Below are positions 43,377 to 52,056 of a stretch of DNA of 64,000 bases, piece by piece. The stretch's first letter is position 1; each line of letters begins with the position of its first letter. The notes under the pieces were generated by a model that saw nothing but the letters and a program-made list of their open reading frames with translations, was not told where the DNA came from and searched no databases. Origin of the DNA: Bradyrhizobium sp. dw_411. Its GTDB lineage: Bacteria > Pseudomonadota > Alphaproteobacteria > Rhizobiales > Xanthobacteraceae. Both the position numbers and the translations under genes were made by a program. The stretch spans positions 149,001 to 213,000 of the forward strand of contig NZ_JAAVUY010000011.1 in the NCBI RefSeq assembly GCF_018449695.1. The letters run 5' to 3'.

Positions 43377-44930
43377 ATGGACGGCATCGAGCTTGAGATC
43401 GTCTGGAGCAATCTCATCAGTATCGTCAGCGAACAGGCCAAGGCGCTGCAACGCATCGCCTTCAGCCCGATCGTTCGCGAGGCCGGCGACCTCGCCAACG
43501 CCCTGTTCGACCGGCAGGGCCGCATGGTGGCGCAGGCGGTGACCGGCACACCGGGCCACATCAATTCGCTGGCCGCGGCCGGCCGGCATTTCGTCGACGC
43601 CTTCCCGACCCAAACGCTGGCGCCCGGCGACGTCCTGATCACCAACGATCCCTGGCTGTCGGCCGGACATTTTTTCGACATCACCGTGATGTTGCCCGCG
43701 TTCCACAAAGACAAGCTGATCGGCTTTTTCGGCTCGACCATCCACCACACCGATATCGGCGGGTATGGCGTCGGCGCGGGCGCCCGGGACGTGCATGAGG
43801 AGGGTCTGTGGATCCCCATGCTCAAGCTTTACGAAGCCGGCGAACCGAACCAGGTGCTGCACAAGATGATCCGCGCCAATGTGCGCACGCCGGATCATGT
43901 GTTCGGCGATCTCGCCGCGCAAGTTTCGAGCGGACGCCTCGCCTGCAAGCGGTTGTCCGCCCTGCTCGACCGCCAAGGCTATGAAGATATCGACGAACTA
44001 TCCGAGGAGATCATCTCGCGCTCGGAAAAGGCCACCCGCGATTCGATCCGCAAGCTGAAAGCCGGCACCTTCCACGGCGAAAGCTCGTTCGACGTGCCCG
44101 GCGGCGACGTGATTACCCTCAAGACCGCCGTCACCGTCGACACCGACGAAGGCACGATCACGATCGATTTCGACGGCAGTTCCGGCCCGAGCCCTTACGG
44201 CATCAACGTGGTGATGAATTACACCCACGCCTATTCCACCTTCGCGATACGCTCGTGCCTCGACCCCGAACTGCCGAACAATTTCGGCAGCCTCGCGCCG
44301 ATCAAGGTGAAGGCGCCGGAGGGCTGTATCGTCAATTGCAAATATCCCGCGCCGGTCAACGCGCGCCATGTCGTCGGCATGTACGTCCCGATGCCGATCC
44401 TCAAGGCGCTGTATCACATCATGCCCGACCGCGTTCTGGCGGAAGGCTCCGGCGCGGTCTGGACCATCCAGATCCAGGGCAAGAACGCTGCCGGCGATCC
44501 CTTCACGAGTTCGATGTTCAACTATTCAGGCGGCATGGGCGCGCGCATGACCAAGAGCGGCCCCGCAGCGACCTGCTACCCGACCGGTGTCGCGGCCGTG
44601 CCGATCGAAGTGCTGGAAGCATCGATGCCGATTCTTTTCACCAAGAAAGAGCTGCGCGAAGGCTCCGGCGGCGCCGGCGCGTCGGTCGGCGGCGACGGAC
44701 AGGTGATCCAGTGGCGTATGCGGACGGACAGCGATTGGCTGCTCAACGCCGTTGCGAGCCGCATCAGCCTCGCTCCGGAAGGGCTCGGCGGAGGCAAGCC
44801 CGGGGCGGCCGGGCGATTTCTTGTCAACGGCAAGAACGCCAGCGAAGCGCGCAAGATGGTGATGAAGCCGGGTGACGAGGTCACGCTGGAAACCCCGGGC
44901 GGCGGCGGCTACGGCGCGCCCAGAGCCTGA
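43377..44930 (+). CDS. hyuB: hydantoinase/5-oxoprolinase B subunit (HyuB family)
   Basis: A 517-residue partner of HyuA. Family landmarks are IVREAGDLANALFDRQGRMV, a GHINSL segment, DVLITNDPWLSAGHFFDI, HHTDIGGYGVGAG and the Gly-rich C-terminus LETPGGGGYGAP. The start at 43377 lies five bases past the hyuA stop with a GGAGTAGCTGAC sequence before it, so the pair is translationally coupled. The protein converges on livF of the third ABC operon with a 13-base gap. The substrate is not determined. Confidence 0.9.
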   Translation: MDGIELEIVWSNLISIVSEQAKALQRIAFSPIVREAGDLANALFDRQGRMVAQAVTGTPGHINSLAAAGRHFVDAFPTQTLAPGDVLITNDPWLSAGHFFDITVMLPAFHKDKLIGFFGSTIHHTDIGGYGVGAGARDVHEEGLWIPMLKLYEAGEPNQVLHKMIRANVRTPDHVFGDLAAQVSSGRLACKRLSALLDRQGYEDIDELSEEIISRSEKATRDSIRKLKAGTFHGESSFDVPGGDVITLKTAVTVDTDEGTITIDFDGSSGPSPYGINVVMNYTHAYSTFAIRSCLDPELPNNFGSLAPIKVKAPEGCIVNCKYPAPVNARHVVGMYVPMPILKALYHIMPDRVLAEGSGAVWTIQIQGKNAAGDPFTSSMFNYSGGMGARMTKSGPAATCYPTGVAAVPIEVLEASMPILFTKKELREGSGGAGASVGGDGQVIQWRMRTDSDWLLNAVASRISLAPEGLGGGKPGAAGRFLVNGKNASEARKMVMKPGDEVTLETPGGGGYGAPRA

Positions 44931-44943
44931 TTGGCTCAACGCG

Positions 44944-45585
44944 TCAAGCCGGACTTACAGATCCGCGCTCGATCCGGAAGGCGCGCGACAACAGATCAGC
45001 GACGTGCACCTCGTTGGATTCCGCGATCAGAACGGAAATTTTCTCGGTCTTCAGGTTCGCCAGCACTTCGCCGAGCCGCCGCGCCAGCGCGGGAGCGAGC
45101 CCCTCGAAGGGTTCGTCGAGCAGCAGCATGCGCGTTCCCGCCATCAGCGCGCGCGCCAATGCGACCAGTTTCTGCTGCCCGCCGGACAATTCGAGCGACG
45201 GCCGGGCACGGAACGCGGCGACTTCTGGCATCAGCCCGAAAATCCAGGCAAGACGTTGATCGGCGTCGGTCGCCTTGAGCGCTAGGGCCGGCAGGCGGAC
45301 ATTTTCCTCGACCGTGAATTCCGGCACCAGCCGGCGATCTTCCGGCATGTAGCCGACGCCGTGCGCTGCGCGCAGATGCGGCGGCAGGGTCAACAAGTCG
45401 ATCGAACCGAGTTCAGCGACGCCGCTGGCCGGAAGGGCGCCCATGATGGCGCGGAACAGCGTGGTTTTGCCCGCACCGTTGCGGCCGATCAGCCCGCATA
45501 TTTCGCCTTCTTCGAGCGCGAAGGATGCGCCGCGGATAATCGGGACCGGCCCGATCGAGACGTTGAGGTTGGATACTTTAAACAT
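44944..45585 (-). CDS. branched-chain-type ABC ATPase, LivF family (third system)
   Basis: A 213-residue ATPase, about 20 residues shorter than usual LivF proteins. Walker A is GRNGAGKTT, signature LSGGQQKLVALARAL and Walker B MLLLDEPFEGL; the H-loop His of the usual VEQ/VEH position is replaced in IAESNEVH, which is common for LivF. ATG 45585 overlaps the livG end by eight bases (ATGTTTAA). It is the last gene of the operon and converges on hyuB. Confidence 0.9.
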   Translation of the reverse strand: MFKVSNLNVSIGPVPIIRGASFALEEGEICGLIGRNGAGKTTLFRAIMGALPASGVAELGSIDLLTLPPHLRAAHGVGYMPEDRRLVPEFTVEENVRLPALALKATDADQRLAWIFGLMPEVAAFRARPSLELSGGQQKLVALARALMAGTRMLLLDEPFEGLAPALARRLGEVLANLKTEKISVLIAESNEVHVADLLSRAFRIERGSVSPA

Positions 45586-46369
45586 GGCGGGCCGCGCCGG
45601 CGGCGCCCTTCAATCTGGGGCCGCTGATCAACGTCTGAATGCGCTCATCGCCCAGCGTTTCGCTCGGCGTCCCGTCGGCAATTACAGTACCGTCGTAAAA
45701 TGCCAGCACACGCTCGGCGAAGCGCTCGACGATCTCCATGTCGTGCTCGACGAACAGCACCGTGATCTTGCGATTGCGCAACGCCGACATCACCACCTGC
45801 ATCAGGCCGAATTTCTCCTCGATCGAGATGCCGCTGGTCGGCTCGTCGAGCAGCAGCAGGCGCGGCGAGCCCGCGACCGCCATGCCGATGTCGAGCAGCT
45901 TGCGTATCCCCTGCGGCAGGTTGGCCGCGAGCGTATCGCGGTAACGCGCGATCTCGAACAGTTCCAGCAAGGTCTCGGCCTCGGCGACGGATTCCTTTGA
46001 GCGCAGCGGCGTGTAGAGATGGCCCAGGAGATTTTTCGGCGCACGGCAGACCGCGGCCGCAGCGCACATGTTCTCGAATACCGTCAGCGAGGGGAATATC
46101 TGAGCCACCTGAAACGAGCGCGAAATGCCCATGCCGGTGATCCTGCGCGACGGCAGGCCGGTAATGTCGCGCTGCTCGAAGTGAATCGTTCCATTGGTCG
46201 GCCGCAGATGACCTGTAATCATGTTGATGAAAGTGGTTTTCCCGGCGCCGTTGGAGCCGATCACGCCGACCGTCTGCTGCGCCGGCACGCTGAGCGTGAT
46301 GTCGCGCGCGGCGGTCATCGCGCCGAAGCGCTTGCCGAGGTCGCGGACGCTGAGGATCGGCGCGTTCAT
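45578..46369 (-). CDS. branched-chain-type ABC ATPase, LivG family (third system)
   Basis: A 263-residue ATPase from ATG 46369, which overlaps the livM stop by ATGA. Walker A is GSNGAGKTT, the LivG motif ITGMGISRSFQVAQIFPSLT is present, the signature region is LPQGIRKLLDI (a divergent form) and Walker B is LLLLDEPTSGI with VEHDMEIVERFA after. The frame can be read to 46606, but that extension lies antiphase in livM. Confidence 0.92.
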   Translation of the reverse strand: MNAPILSVRDLGKRFGAMTAARDITLSVPAQQTVGVIGSNGAGKTTFINMITGHLRPTNGTIHFEQRDITGLPSRRITGMGISRSFQVAQIFPSLTVFENMCAAAAVCRAPKNLLGHLYTPLRSKESVAEAETLLELFEIARYRDTLAANLPQGIRKLLDIGMAVAGSPRLLLLDEPTSGISIEEKFGLMQVVMSALRNRKITVLFVEHDMEIVERFAERVLAFYDGTVIADGTPSETLGDERIQTLISGPRLKGAAGAARHV

Positions 46370-47316
46370 GGCGCGGCCGCCTTGCGGCGCCAGCGCAGCC
46401 GCGTGACCAATGAGCCCAGCCCCTGGGGCAGGAACAGAATGGTCAGCAGCAGCACCGAGCCGAGCAGCATCTGCCAAAGCTGCGGCAGCATGGCGAAGGC
46501 AAACGAGCGCAAGGACTCGAACGCCAGCGATCCGACGAATGCCGAGACCACCGATCCGGCGCCGGAAAGGATGGTGATAAAAACGAATTCGCCCGATGTG
46601 GTCCAATAGGACATGTTCGGATCGACATGGCCGATCGCGAACGCGGCTAGCGCGCCGCCCATGCCGGCCAGCAGACCGCTGATCACCAGCTTGGTATGGA
46701 TCAGCCGCGACACCGACATGCCGAGAAATTCGACCCGAATTTCATTGTCGCGCACCGGCATCGCCAGCGCGCCGGACACCGAGCGAAAATAGGCATCGAT
46801 CAGGAACGCCGCGATCGCGCAGACCGCGAGCACCAGCCAGTAGAGCGCCATCAGCAGCTTTTCCTGATGCGGCGCATAGCCAAAGAAGGTTGGCGAGGCG
46901 ACGCTGAAGCCGTCGGTCGAGCCGAGCGACTCGGCTTTGACCAGCACACCGTAAAGGATCATGGACAGCGCCAGACTAAGCATCGCGAAAAAGATTTCAC
47001 GGTAGCGCGCCAGCAGGAAACCCACCACGAAAGCGACCAGCCCGGCTGCGGCGCCACCGATCAACATCAACAGGAAGGCATCGGTCACGCCGGTCGCCCG
47101 GCCGACCAGCGCCACGGCATAAGCGCCGATGCAATAATACAGCGCCTGTCCGAACGAGACGAGGCCGGCGCGCCACAACACGATCAGGCCCAGCACGACC
47201 AGGCCGTTGGCAAAGGCGATGGTGGCGAGCGAGATAATCCAGTCCGGCAGCACGAAGGCTGCGGCGGCGGCCAGCAGCAAGGCCGCACCAGCCGCTATCC
47301 GGCCGTGCCGTGCCAT
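46366..47316 (-). CDS. branched-chain-type ABC permease, LivM family (third system)
   Basis: A 316-residue permease with about nine membrane segments. Landmarks are WRAGLVSFGQALYYCIGAYA, VGFLLARYREIFFAMLSLAL and ITILSGAGSVVSAFVG. It starts one base after the livH stop, so translation is coupled. Sequence is clearly different from the LivM of the second system, arguing for a different ligand rather than a recent duplication. Confidence 0.92.
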   Translation of the reverse strand: MARHGRIAAGAALLLAAAAAFVLPDWIISLATIAFANGLVVLGLIVLWRAGLVSFGQALYYCIGAYAVALVGRATGVTDAFLLMLIGGAAAGLVAFVVGFLLARYREIFFAMLSLALSMILYGVLVKAESLGSTDGFSVASPTFFGYAPHQEKLLMALYWLVLAVCAIAAFLIDAYFRSVSGALAMPVRDNEIRVEFLGMSVSRLIHTKLVISGLLAGMGGALAAFAIGHVDPNMSYWTTSGEFVFITILSGAGSVVSAFVGSLAFESLRSFAFAMLPQLWQMLLGSVLLLTILFLPQGLGSLVTRLRWRRKAAAP

Positions 47317-47317
47317 C

Positions 47318-48220
47318 TCAGATTCTTCTCGGTTGGGCGCGCACGAACAGACCGTAAGGCCGGATCATCAGCACCAGCGCCATGACGCCATAGATAACGA
47401 ACAGTTCAACCTGCGGCACCAGATGCACCGCGGCCGCGCGGCATATCCCGACGATCAATGCCCCGATCAGCGCGCCTTCGATCGATCCCATGCCGCCAAT
47501 CGCCACCACGGCGAAGGCGAGCACGATCACTTCGACGCCGATGCCGAGCGTCACCGCGATCTTCGGCGCCATGATCGCCCCGCCGAGCGCACCGAGCATC
47601 GCGCCAATGACAAACGTGATGGTGTAAACCGCCGTGACATTGATCCCGAAGGCTGCAGCGGTTTCGCGATCGAAAATCACGGCGGTCAACAATCGTCCGT
47701 AGCGGGTGAATTTCAGCGCCCACCAGGATATCACGGCGATCAATGCCGCCGTCGCAATCAGGCCGAGATCGTAGTTCGACAAGATCAATGCACCGACGGC
47801 CGTATTTCCGGCGGCGAGCAGCGGCTGATAGGTCGGGTAGGACTGCGCGCCCCAGACCAGGATGACAACGTCTTCGAGGATCAGGAAAGCCGCGTAAGTC
47901 ACCAGCACCATCACCACTTCGTCACGGCCATAGACCAGTCGCATGACGCTGCGTTCTAGAATAAGCCCGAGCACGAGCCCGAGCGCCATCGCGAGCAACG
48001 CCATCAGCAGGAACCCGCCGGCATCCGGCCAGCCGCGATCGAAATAGATGCCGATCGCGGTCGCCGCCCCATAGGCGCCGAACGTGTAGAACGAGCCGTG
48101 CGCGACGTTCAGGATCTTCATCACGCCGAAAATAAGCGTCAAACCGACGGCGACGATGAACAGGTAGGCCGCATAGACCAATCCGTCGATCAAAATGGCA
48201 AAGGCGGTCAGCACCGACAT
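47318..48220 (-). CDS. branched-chain-type ABC permease, LivH family (third system)
   Basis: A 300-residue permease with about eight membrane segments and LivH landmarks LIFGVMKILNVAHGSFYTFG and VVAIGGMGSIEGALIGAL. It is separated from the binding-protein gene by 70 bases that hold a strong hairpin. It is followed directly by livM. Confidence 0.92.
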   Translation of the reverse strand: MSVLTAFAILIDGLVYAAYLFIVAVGLTLIFGVMKILNVAHGSFYTFGAYGAATAIGIYFDRGWPDAGGFLLMALLAMALGLVLGLILERSVMRLVYGRDEVVMVLVTYAAFLILEDVVILVWGAQSYPTYQPLLAAGNTAVGALILSNYDLGLIATAALIAVISWWALKFTRYGRLLTAVIFDRETAAAFGINVTAVYTITFVIGAMLGALGGAIMAPKIAVTLGIGVEVIVLAFAVVAIGGMGSIEGALIGALIVGICRAAAVHLVPQVELFVIYGVMALVLMIRPYGLFVRAQPRRI

Positions 48221-48240
48221 TTCCTGACAAAAACATCAGC

Positions 48241-48270
48241 CGTCGCGGGGACGTCGTTCGCCCCGCGACG
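48241..48270. terminator. intra-operon hairpin CGTCGCGGGG / CCCCGCGACG
   Basis: A perfect ten-base stem with a ten-base loop lies between the binding-protein stop and livH, with no U run after it. In binding-protein operons such hairpins commonly act as partial terminators or 3' stabilisers that raise binding-protein level over permease. This role is inferred from position. Confidence 0.6.
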
Positions 48271-48290
48271 ACGGGCTGGCGCGGTGTCGC

Positions 48291-49601
48291 TCAGCACTTC
48301 GCGCCTTTCATGCCGTCCTTGATCCAGTCATCGGCCGTGACGCCTGCCGGCGGGTTCACACATTCGGCGGGAAAGCGCATGATGTCGACGATTTCGGGCT
48401 CGTTCTTCGCCTTGTTGAAGCGGTAGATGCCGTAAGCCGTCCCCATGATGCCCTGATGCCCATCCCCGATCGCCAGCTTGACCACGCCTGCGGGGCCTTC
48501 GAACTCGATGCCTTTGAAGGACGCGGCTATTTCGTCCGAAGTCGGCTTCGTGTCGCCTTTCCTGGCCTTTTCATAAGCCAGTTTCAGCCCGAGCAGCGAC
48601 ATCACCATTTGATAGGCGGGATAGGTCGGCGGCGTGCCGTAGCGGTCGGTATAGATCTTCTGGAACCAGCGGTTAAATTCGCTGTCGGGCGCAAGCGGAC
48701 CGAACGGACCGCGGGCGCCGATGATGGTGCCGTCGGGCATCTTGTCGCGCAGGCGCCAGATCGCGGCTTCGCCGGTTGTCGCGATGATCGTCATGCGCTT
48801 GTCCAGCGCGCGGGCCTGTTCCTGATAAAGAAACGCTTCGAGATCGCCGTCATAGAAGCTTGTATGCAGCACCGGCGAGCTTGAGGTCAGCAGCGTCGAA
48901 ATCTCCGCGCCATATTCGCCCGCGAACAGTTTCGGGAAAAGCGACTTGTCGATGGTCACCTTCGGCGCAAGCACCTGCATCGCACCGGTGAAGTCCCGCC
49001 AGGAATCCTGACCCCAGGCGTAATTCTGGTTGATGCCGGAATAGCTGGTGACGTCAGGTTTTTTGGCTAGCAGGTAACGCGCGGCGCCGACATTATCGAT
49101 GGTCGACAGCGGGCTGACGCGGAATACATAGGCGCGCGGTTTTTCCTCGAAGATGCGCGGCGTTCCGCAATCATAGAACACCGTGATCGCCTTCAGTTCC
49201 TCGGCGACCGGCGTAACCGCCAGGCAGTTGCCCGAAGAGATATAACCGACCACGGCCTCGACCTGATCGCGCTGCACGAGGTTGCGGAACTCAGTGACGA
49301 CGTTGGCGGCAGAGCCCGTCTCATCGATATATTTCGCTTCGACAGTCGTGCCGCCGAAACCAATCTTGTTGAAGGGCGCCGGCACTTTTCCCGCGTTCAT
49401 GGCGTCGATCAGGACCTCGGCGCCATTGCGTCCGGGGATGCCGAACGGCGCCGCGGCGGGCCCGGTCAGGAAGCTGACGATGCCGAGCTTGATGGTTGAA
49501 GCGTTCTGCGCCTGCGCGGGAAAAATCGCCGCGCCCAGCAATGCCGCCAATAACCACGACGACTTGAGCGCGCCTGCAAGCGAACTTTCTCGATTAAACA
49601 T
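48291..49601 (-). CDS. branched-chain-type ABC binding protein (third system)
   Basis: A 436-residue periplasmic type I binding protein with a signal peptide (about residues 1-32, ending Ala-Gln-Ala-Gln). Mature landmarks are KLGIVSFLTGPAAAPFGIPG, the VGYISSGNCLAVTPVAEEL ligand segment and TSYSGINQNYAWGQDSW. It is larger than usual LivK by about 50 residues, with four cysteines. It follows the DHDPS-family gene by 66 bases on the same strand, so ligand and enzyme substrate may be linked. Confidence 0.92.
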   Translation of the reverse strand: MFNRESSLAGALKSSWLLAALLGAAIFPAQAQNASTIKLGIVSFLTGPAAAPFGIPGRNGAEVLIDAMNAGKVPAPFNKIGFGGTTVEAKYIDETGSAANVVTEFRNLVQRDQVEAVVGYISSGNCLAVTPVAEELKAITVFYDCGTPRIFEEKPRAYVFRVSPLSTIDNVGAARYLLAKKPDVTSYSGINQNYAWGQDSWRDFTGAMQVLAPKVTIDKSLFPKLFAGEYGAEISTLLTSSSPVLHTSFYDGDLEAFLYQEQARALDKRMTIIATTGEAAIWRLRDKMPDGTIIGARGPFGPLAPDSEFNRWFQKIYTDRYGTPPTYPAYQMVMSLLGLKLAYEKARKGDTKPTSDEIAASFKGIEFEGPAGVVKLAIGDGHQGIMGTAYGIYRFNKAKNEPEIVDIMRFPAECVNPPAGVTADDWIKDGMKGAKC

Positions 49602-49667
49602 TCCTACCCTCCCCGTACGATTCCATTTTGGGCGTTTTGCCCGTTTTATCGTTTTATAATGACACCC

Positions 49668-50639
49668 CTAAGCGGCCGTGCTGTTGGCCATCCTGTCATC
49701 GAGCAGGCCGGACTCCACCAGCGCCTGCCGTATCCGCCCGATTTCGGCGCTGCCGAGCTTGACCAGCGGCGGCCGCACCACGGCGCGCGGCAACTTGCCG
49801 AGCAGCACCAGCGCTTCCTTCATCCGGTTATGCATATCCGCCCACGGCTCGGCGTAGAAACAGCGCGCCAGCGGTTCGATGCGATCGTTCAGGCGCTTCG
49901 CCTCCGCCAGATTATTGCTCTGGACCGCCTGGAATAATTGCGCGTGCAGATCGGGGATAACGCTGCCGCTGCCGGACAGCAATCCGTTGCAGCCGAGTAC
50001 CAGCGAAGAAAACAGCCAGGCGCTGTGCGTGGTCAATACGTTCACGGGCCGCGAGAGATTTTGCAGCGTGCGGATATGCCATTCATGGTGCGGTACATTG
50101 CCGATCCAGTCCTTGATGGCGCGGATCGACGGCACCTCGCGACACAGGCGCAGCAGTGTCTCCTTTGGATAGCCTTGGCCGGTGGCCAGCGGATATTGAA
50201 ACGCGATCAGCGGCAGGTCGGTGGCGTCGGCAATGCGCTTGAAATGCGCCAGCGCCATCTCGGGAGACTGGCCGAGCGTGAACGGCGCGGGAGGAAACAC
50301 CAGCAGCGCCGATGCGCCGCCCTGGGCGGCCATGCGCGCAAGGCGCGCCGCTTCCAGACTGCCATCAGCCCAGATGCCGTTGACGATCGGCAAGCGCGCG
50401 CCAATTTCGTCCCGTGTAATGTCGAGTACGCGGCGTTGTTCGTCGAAGGTGCAGGAAGCGACCTCGGTCGAATGCGCATTGATGGTGATGGCGGAAAGGC
50501 CCGGGGTTGCGGCGACGTCGCGCAGGTGCTTGCGGAAATTTGCTTCGTCAATGGCAAGGTCGTTGTCGAACGGCAGCAGGACCGCCGGAATAACCCCGTG
50601 GGGGACATAGACCGAGCTTTGGGCCGAGGTTTGGGACAT
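49668..50639 (-). CDS. DHDPS/N-acetylneuraminate-lyase family protein
   Basis: A 323-residue class I aldolase-type TIM barrel. ATG 50639 has an AAGGGAGGGCTT ribosome site; the frame upstream to 50696 lacks one. Schiff-base Lys176 (AIKDW) and Tyr149 (FQYP) are in the family positions. The usual GTTGE loop near residue 55 is changed to NAHSTEV, so the substrate is not the lysine-pathway one. Members act as sugar-acid aldolases or dehydratases. It heads the third ABC operon and is divergent from two enolase-superfamily genes, which fits a hydroxy-acid dehydratase/aldolase route. Confidence 0.88.
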   Translation of the reverse strand: MSQTSAQSSVYVPHGVIPAVLLPFDNDLAIDEANFRKHLRDVAATPGLSAITINAHSTEVASCTFDEQRRVLDITRDEIGARLPIVNGIWADGSLEAARLARMAAQGGASALLVFPPAPFTLGQSPEMALAHFKRIADATDLPLIAFQYPLATGQGYPKETLLRLCREVPSIRAIKDWIGNVPHHEWHIRTLQNLSRPVNVLTTHSAWLFSSLVLGCNGLLSGSGSVIPDLHAQLFQAVQSNNLAEAKRLNDRIEPLARCFYAEPWADMHNRMKEALVLLGKLPRAVVRPPLVKLGSAEIGRIRQALVESGLLDDRMANSTAA

Positions 50640-50945
50640 AAGCCCTCCCTTGAACATTATGGGCGTTGTTGCCTCAAGGTAATCCGATCTCGACACTCAT
50701 TGTCAATTGACGGTACGTCGCGGAAGCCTGTTAGCTCCGCCGCCGGGACCGAAATGGTAAACCGGTCCGCCGGCGCAACCTCAGATCAATCTCACGGCAT
50801 GTGACGCCGCGCCCTGCCGATCGCCCGGCCGTCTCGGCCAGCGCTATGCGGGCGACCTGCCCCATGATAAACAGGGTCAAGCGCACCAACAATAACAAGC
50901 GCGAAGGGAGTCCTGCACCCTGCCTGGGGTCGGGTTCGAGCTACA
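50640..50945. other. divergent promoter region with palindrome GTCAATTGAC
   Basis: About 300 bases between the leftward lyase/ABC operon and the rightward enolase-superfamily genes. It holds a perfect ten-base palindrome, GTCAATTGAC, at 50702-50711 (context CATTGTCAATTGACGG), of the sort bound by GntR/FCD regulators. No regulator gene adjoins this gap, so the site may be read by a protein coded elsewhere. No reading frame of note was found. Confidence 0.5.
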
Positions 50946-52043
50946 ATGAAAATCACGCAGGTATCGGGCGTCGTTTACCGCCAGCAATTCAAACCTGGCG
51001 GGCCCACGCCAAAATTCGCCGGCGAAGGCCGAAATACGTTCGAGACATTGCTGGTCAAGGTCGAAACCGATGAGGGGATCGTCGGCTGGGGCGAGGCCTT
51101 TCCGCACCGGGTGTGGCCGGCCGTCAAGTCGCTGCTGGAGAGCCTGATCGCGCCTGTTTGCATCGGTGCGGACGCGTCAGATATTCCCGCGCTGATGAAA
51201 AGACTGATCTACCACGTGCATGGCGTCGGGCGCGCCGGCCCTGTGATGTATGCGCTATCAGGGCTGGATATCGCGCTCTGGGACATTCTCGGAAAGTCAA
51301 AAAGTCTGCCGATCTACCAACTGCTAGGCGGCAAGCCATGCGCGAAACTTCCGGCCTATGCCAGTCTTCTGAAATATAACGATACCGATATTGTCGTGCG
51401 CACCTGTAAAGAGGCGCTGGATCGCGGTTACAGCGAACTCAAGATCCACGAGACCGGCCGCGCCGAAATCACCGCGGCTGCGCAAGTGCTGCGACGGCAC
51501 AATGGCGGTTCGCTGATGGTGGACGTCAATGCACCGTGGACGCCAAGCGAAGCCTTGTCCGCCGTCGCGCCCTTGCGCGAACTCGGTCTGAAATGGATCG
51601 AGGAGCCGGTTTGGCCGCCGGAAGATTTCGAAGCTGCACGTCAAATCAGCTTAGCTGGCGTGCCGGTCGCGATCGGCGAAAATGTCCTGACACCCTCGGA
51701 TTTTGCGCGGCTGATCGACAGCCGGTCGGTCGATTATGTCCAGCCGAGCGTCACCAAGATCGGCGGCATATCGATCGCGCGAGACATTATCGCCGCCGCC
51801 AACGCAGCGAACGTGGCAGTCGCACCGCATTCCGCCTATTTCGGTCCGGGTCTGATCGCGACCGCGCATCTGGCTGCGGCGTTCGGGCGCGCGCCGATGG
51901 TCGAGCGGCTTTATTGCGACCTCACGGAAAGCCCGTTCGGTGACTGGTACGAACCGGTCGATGGCCATCTTGCGGTCCCGCAAGGGCCGGGGCTCGGCAT
52001 CGATCCCGATCCAGCGATTCTGGAAAAACTTCGCGTCGCGTAA
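50946..52043 (+). CDS. enolase-superfamily enzyme (mandelate racemase/muconate lactonizing type) 1
   Basis: A 365-residue enzyme with N-terminal capping domain and TIM barrel. The catalytic Lys166-Ile-His168 replaces the more usual K-x-K; metal ligands Asp193 (MVDVNAPW), Glu219 (WIEEP) and Glu245 (AIGEN) are present, and His295 (APHSAY) may be the second base. It probably abstracts the proton alpha to a carboxylate and dehydrates or epimerises a sugar acid. It lies 13 bases before a second, clearly different superfamily member, so the two are cotranscribed. Confidence 0.88.
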   Translation: MKITQVSGVVYRQQFKPGGPTPKFAGEGRNTFETLLVKVETDEGIVGWGEAFPHRVWPAVKSLLESLIAPVCIGADASDIPALMKRLIYHVHGVGRAGPVMYALSGLDIALWDILGKSKSLPIYQLLGGKPCAKLPAYASLLKYNDTDIVVRTCKEALDRGYSELKIHETGRAEITAAAQVLRRHNGGSLMVDVNAPWTPSEALSAVAPLRELGLKWIEEPVWPPEDFEAARQISLAGVPVAIGENVLTPSDFARLIDSRSVDYVQPSVTKIGGISIARDIIAAANAANVAVAPHSAYFGPGLIATAHLAAAFGRAPMVERLYCDLTESPFGDWYEPVDGHLAVPQGPGLGIDPDPAILEKLRVA

Positions 52044-52056
52044 GCCGGAGGACAAG

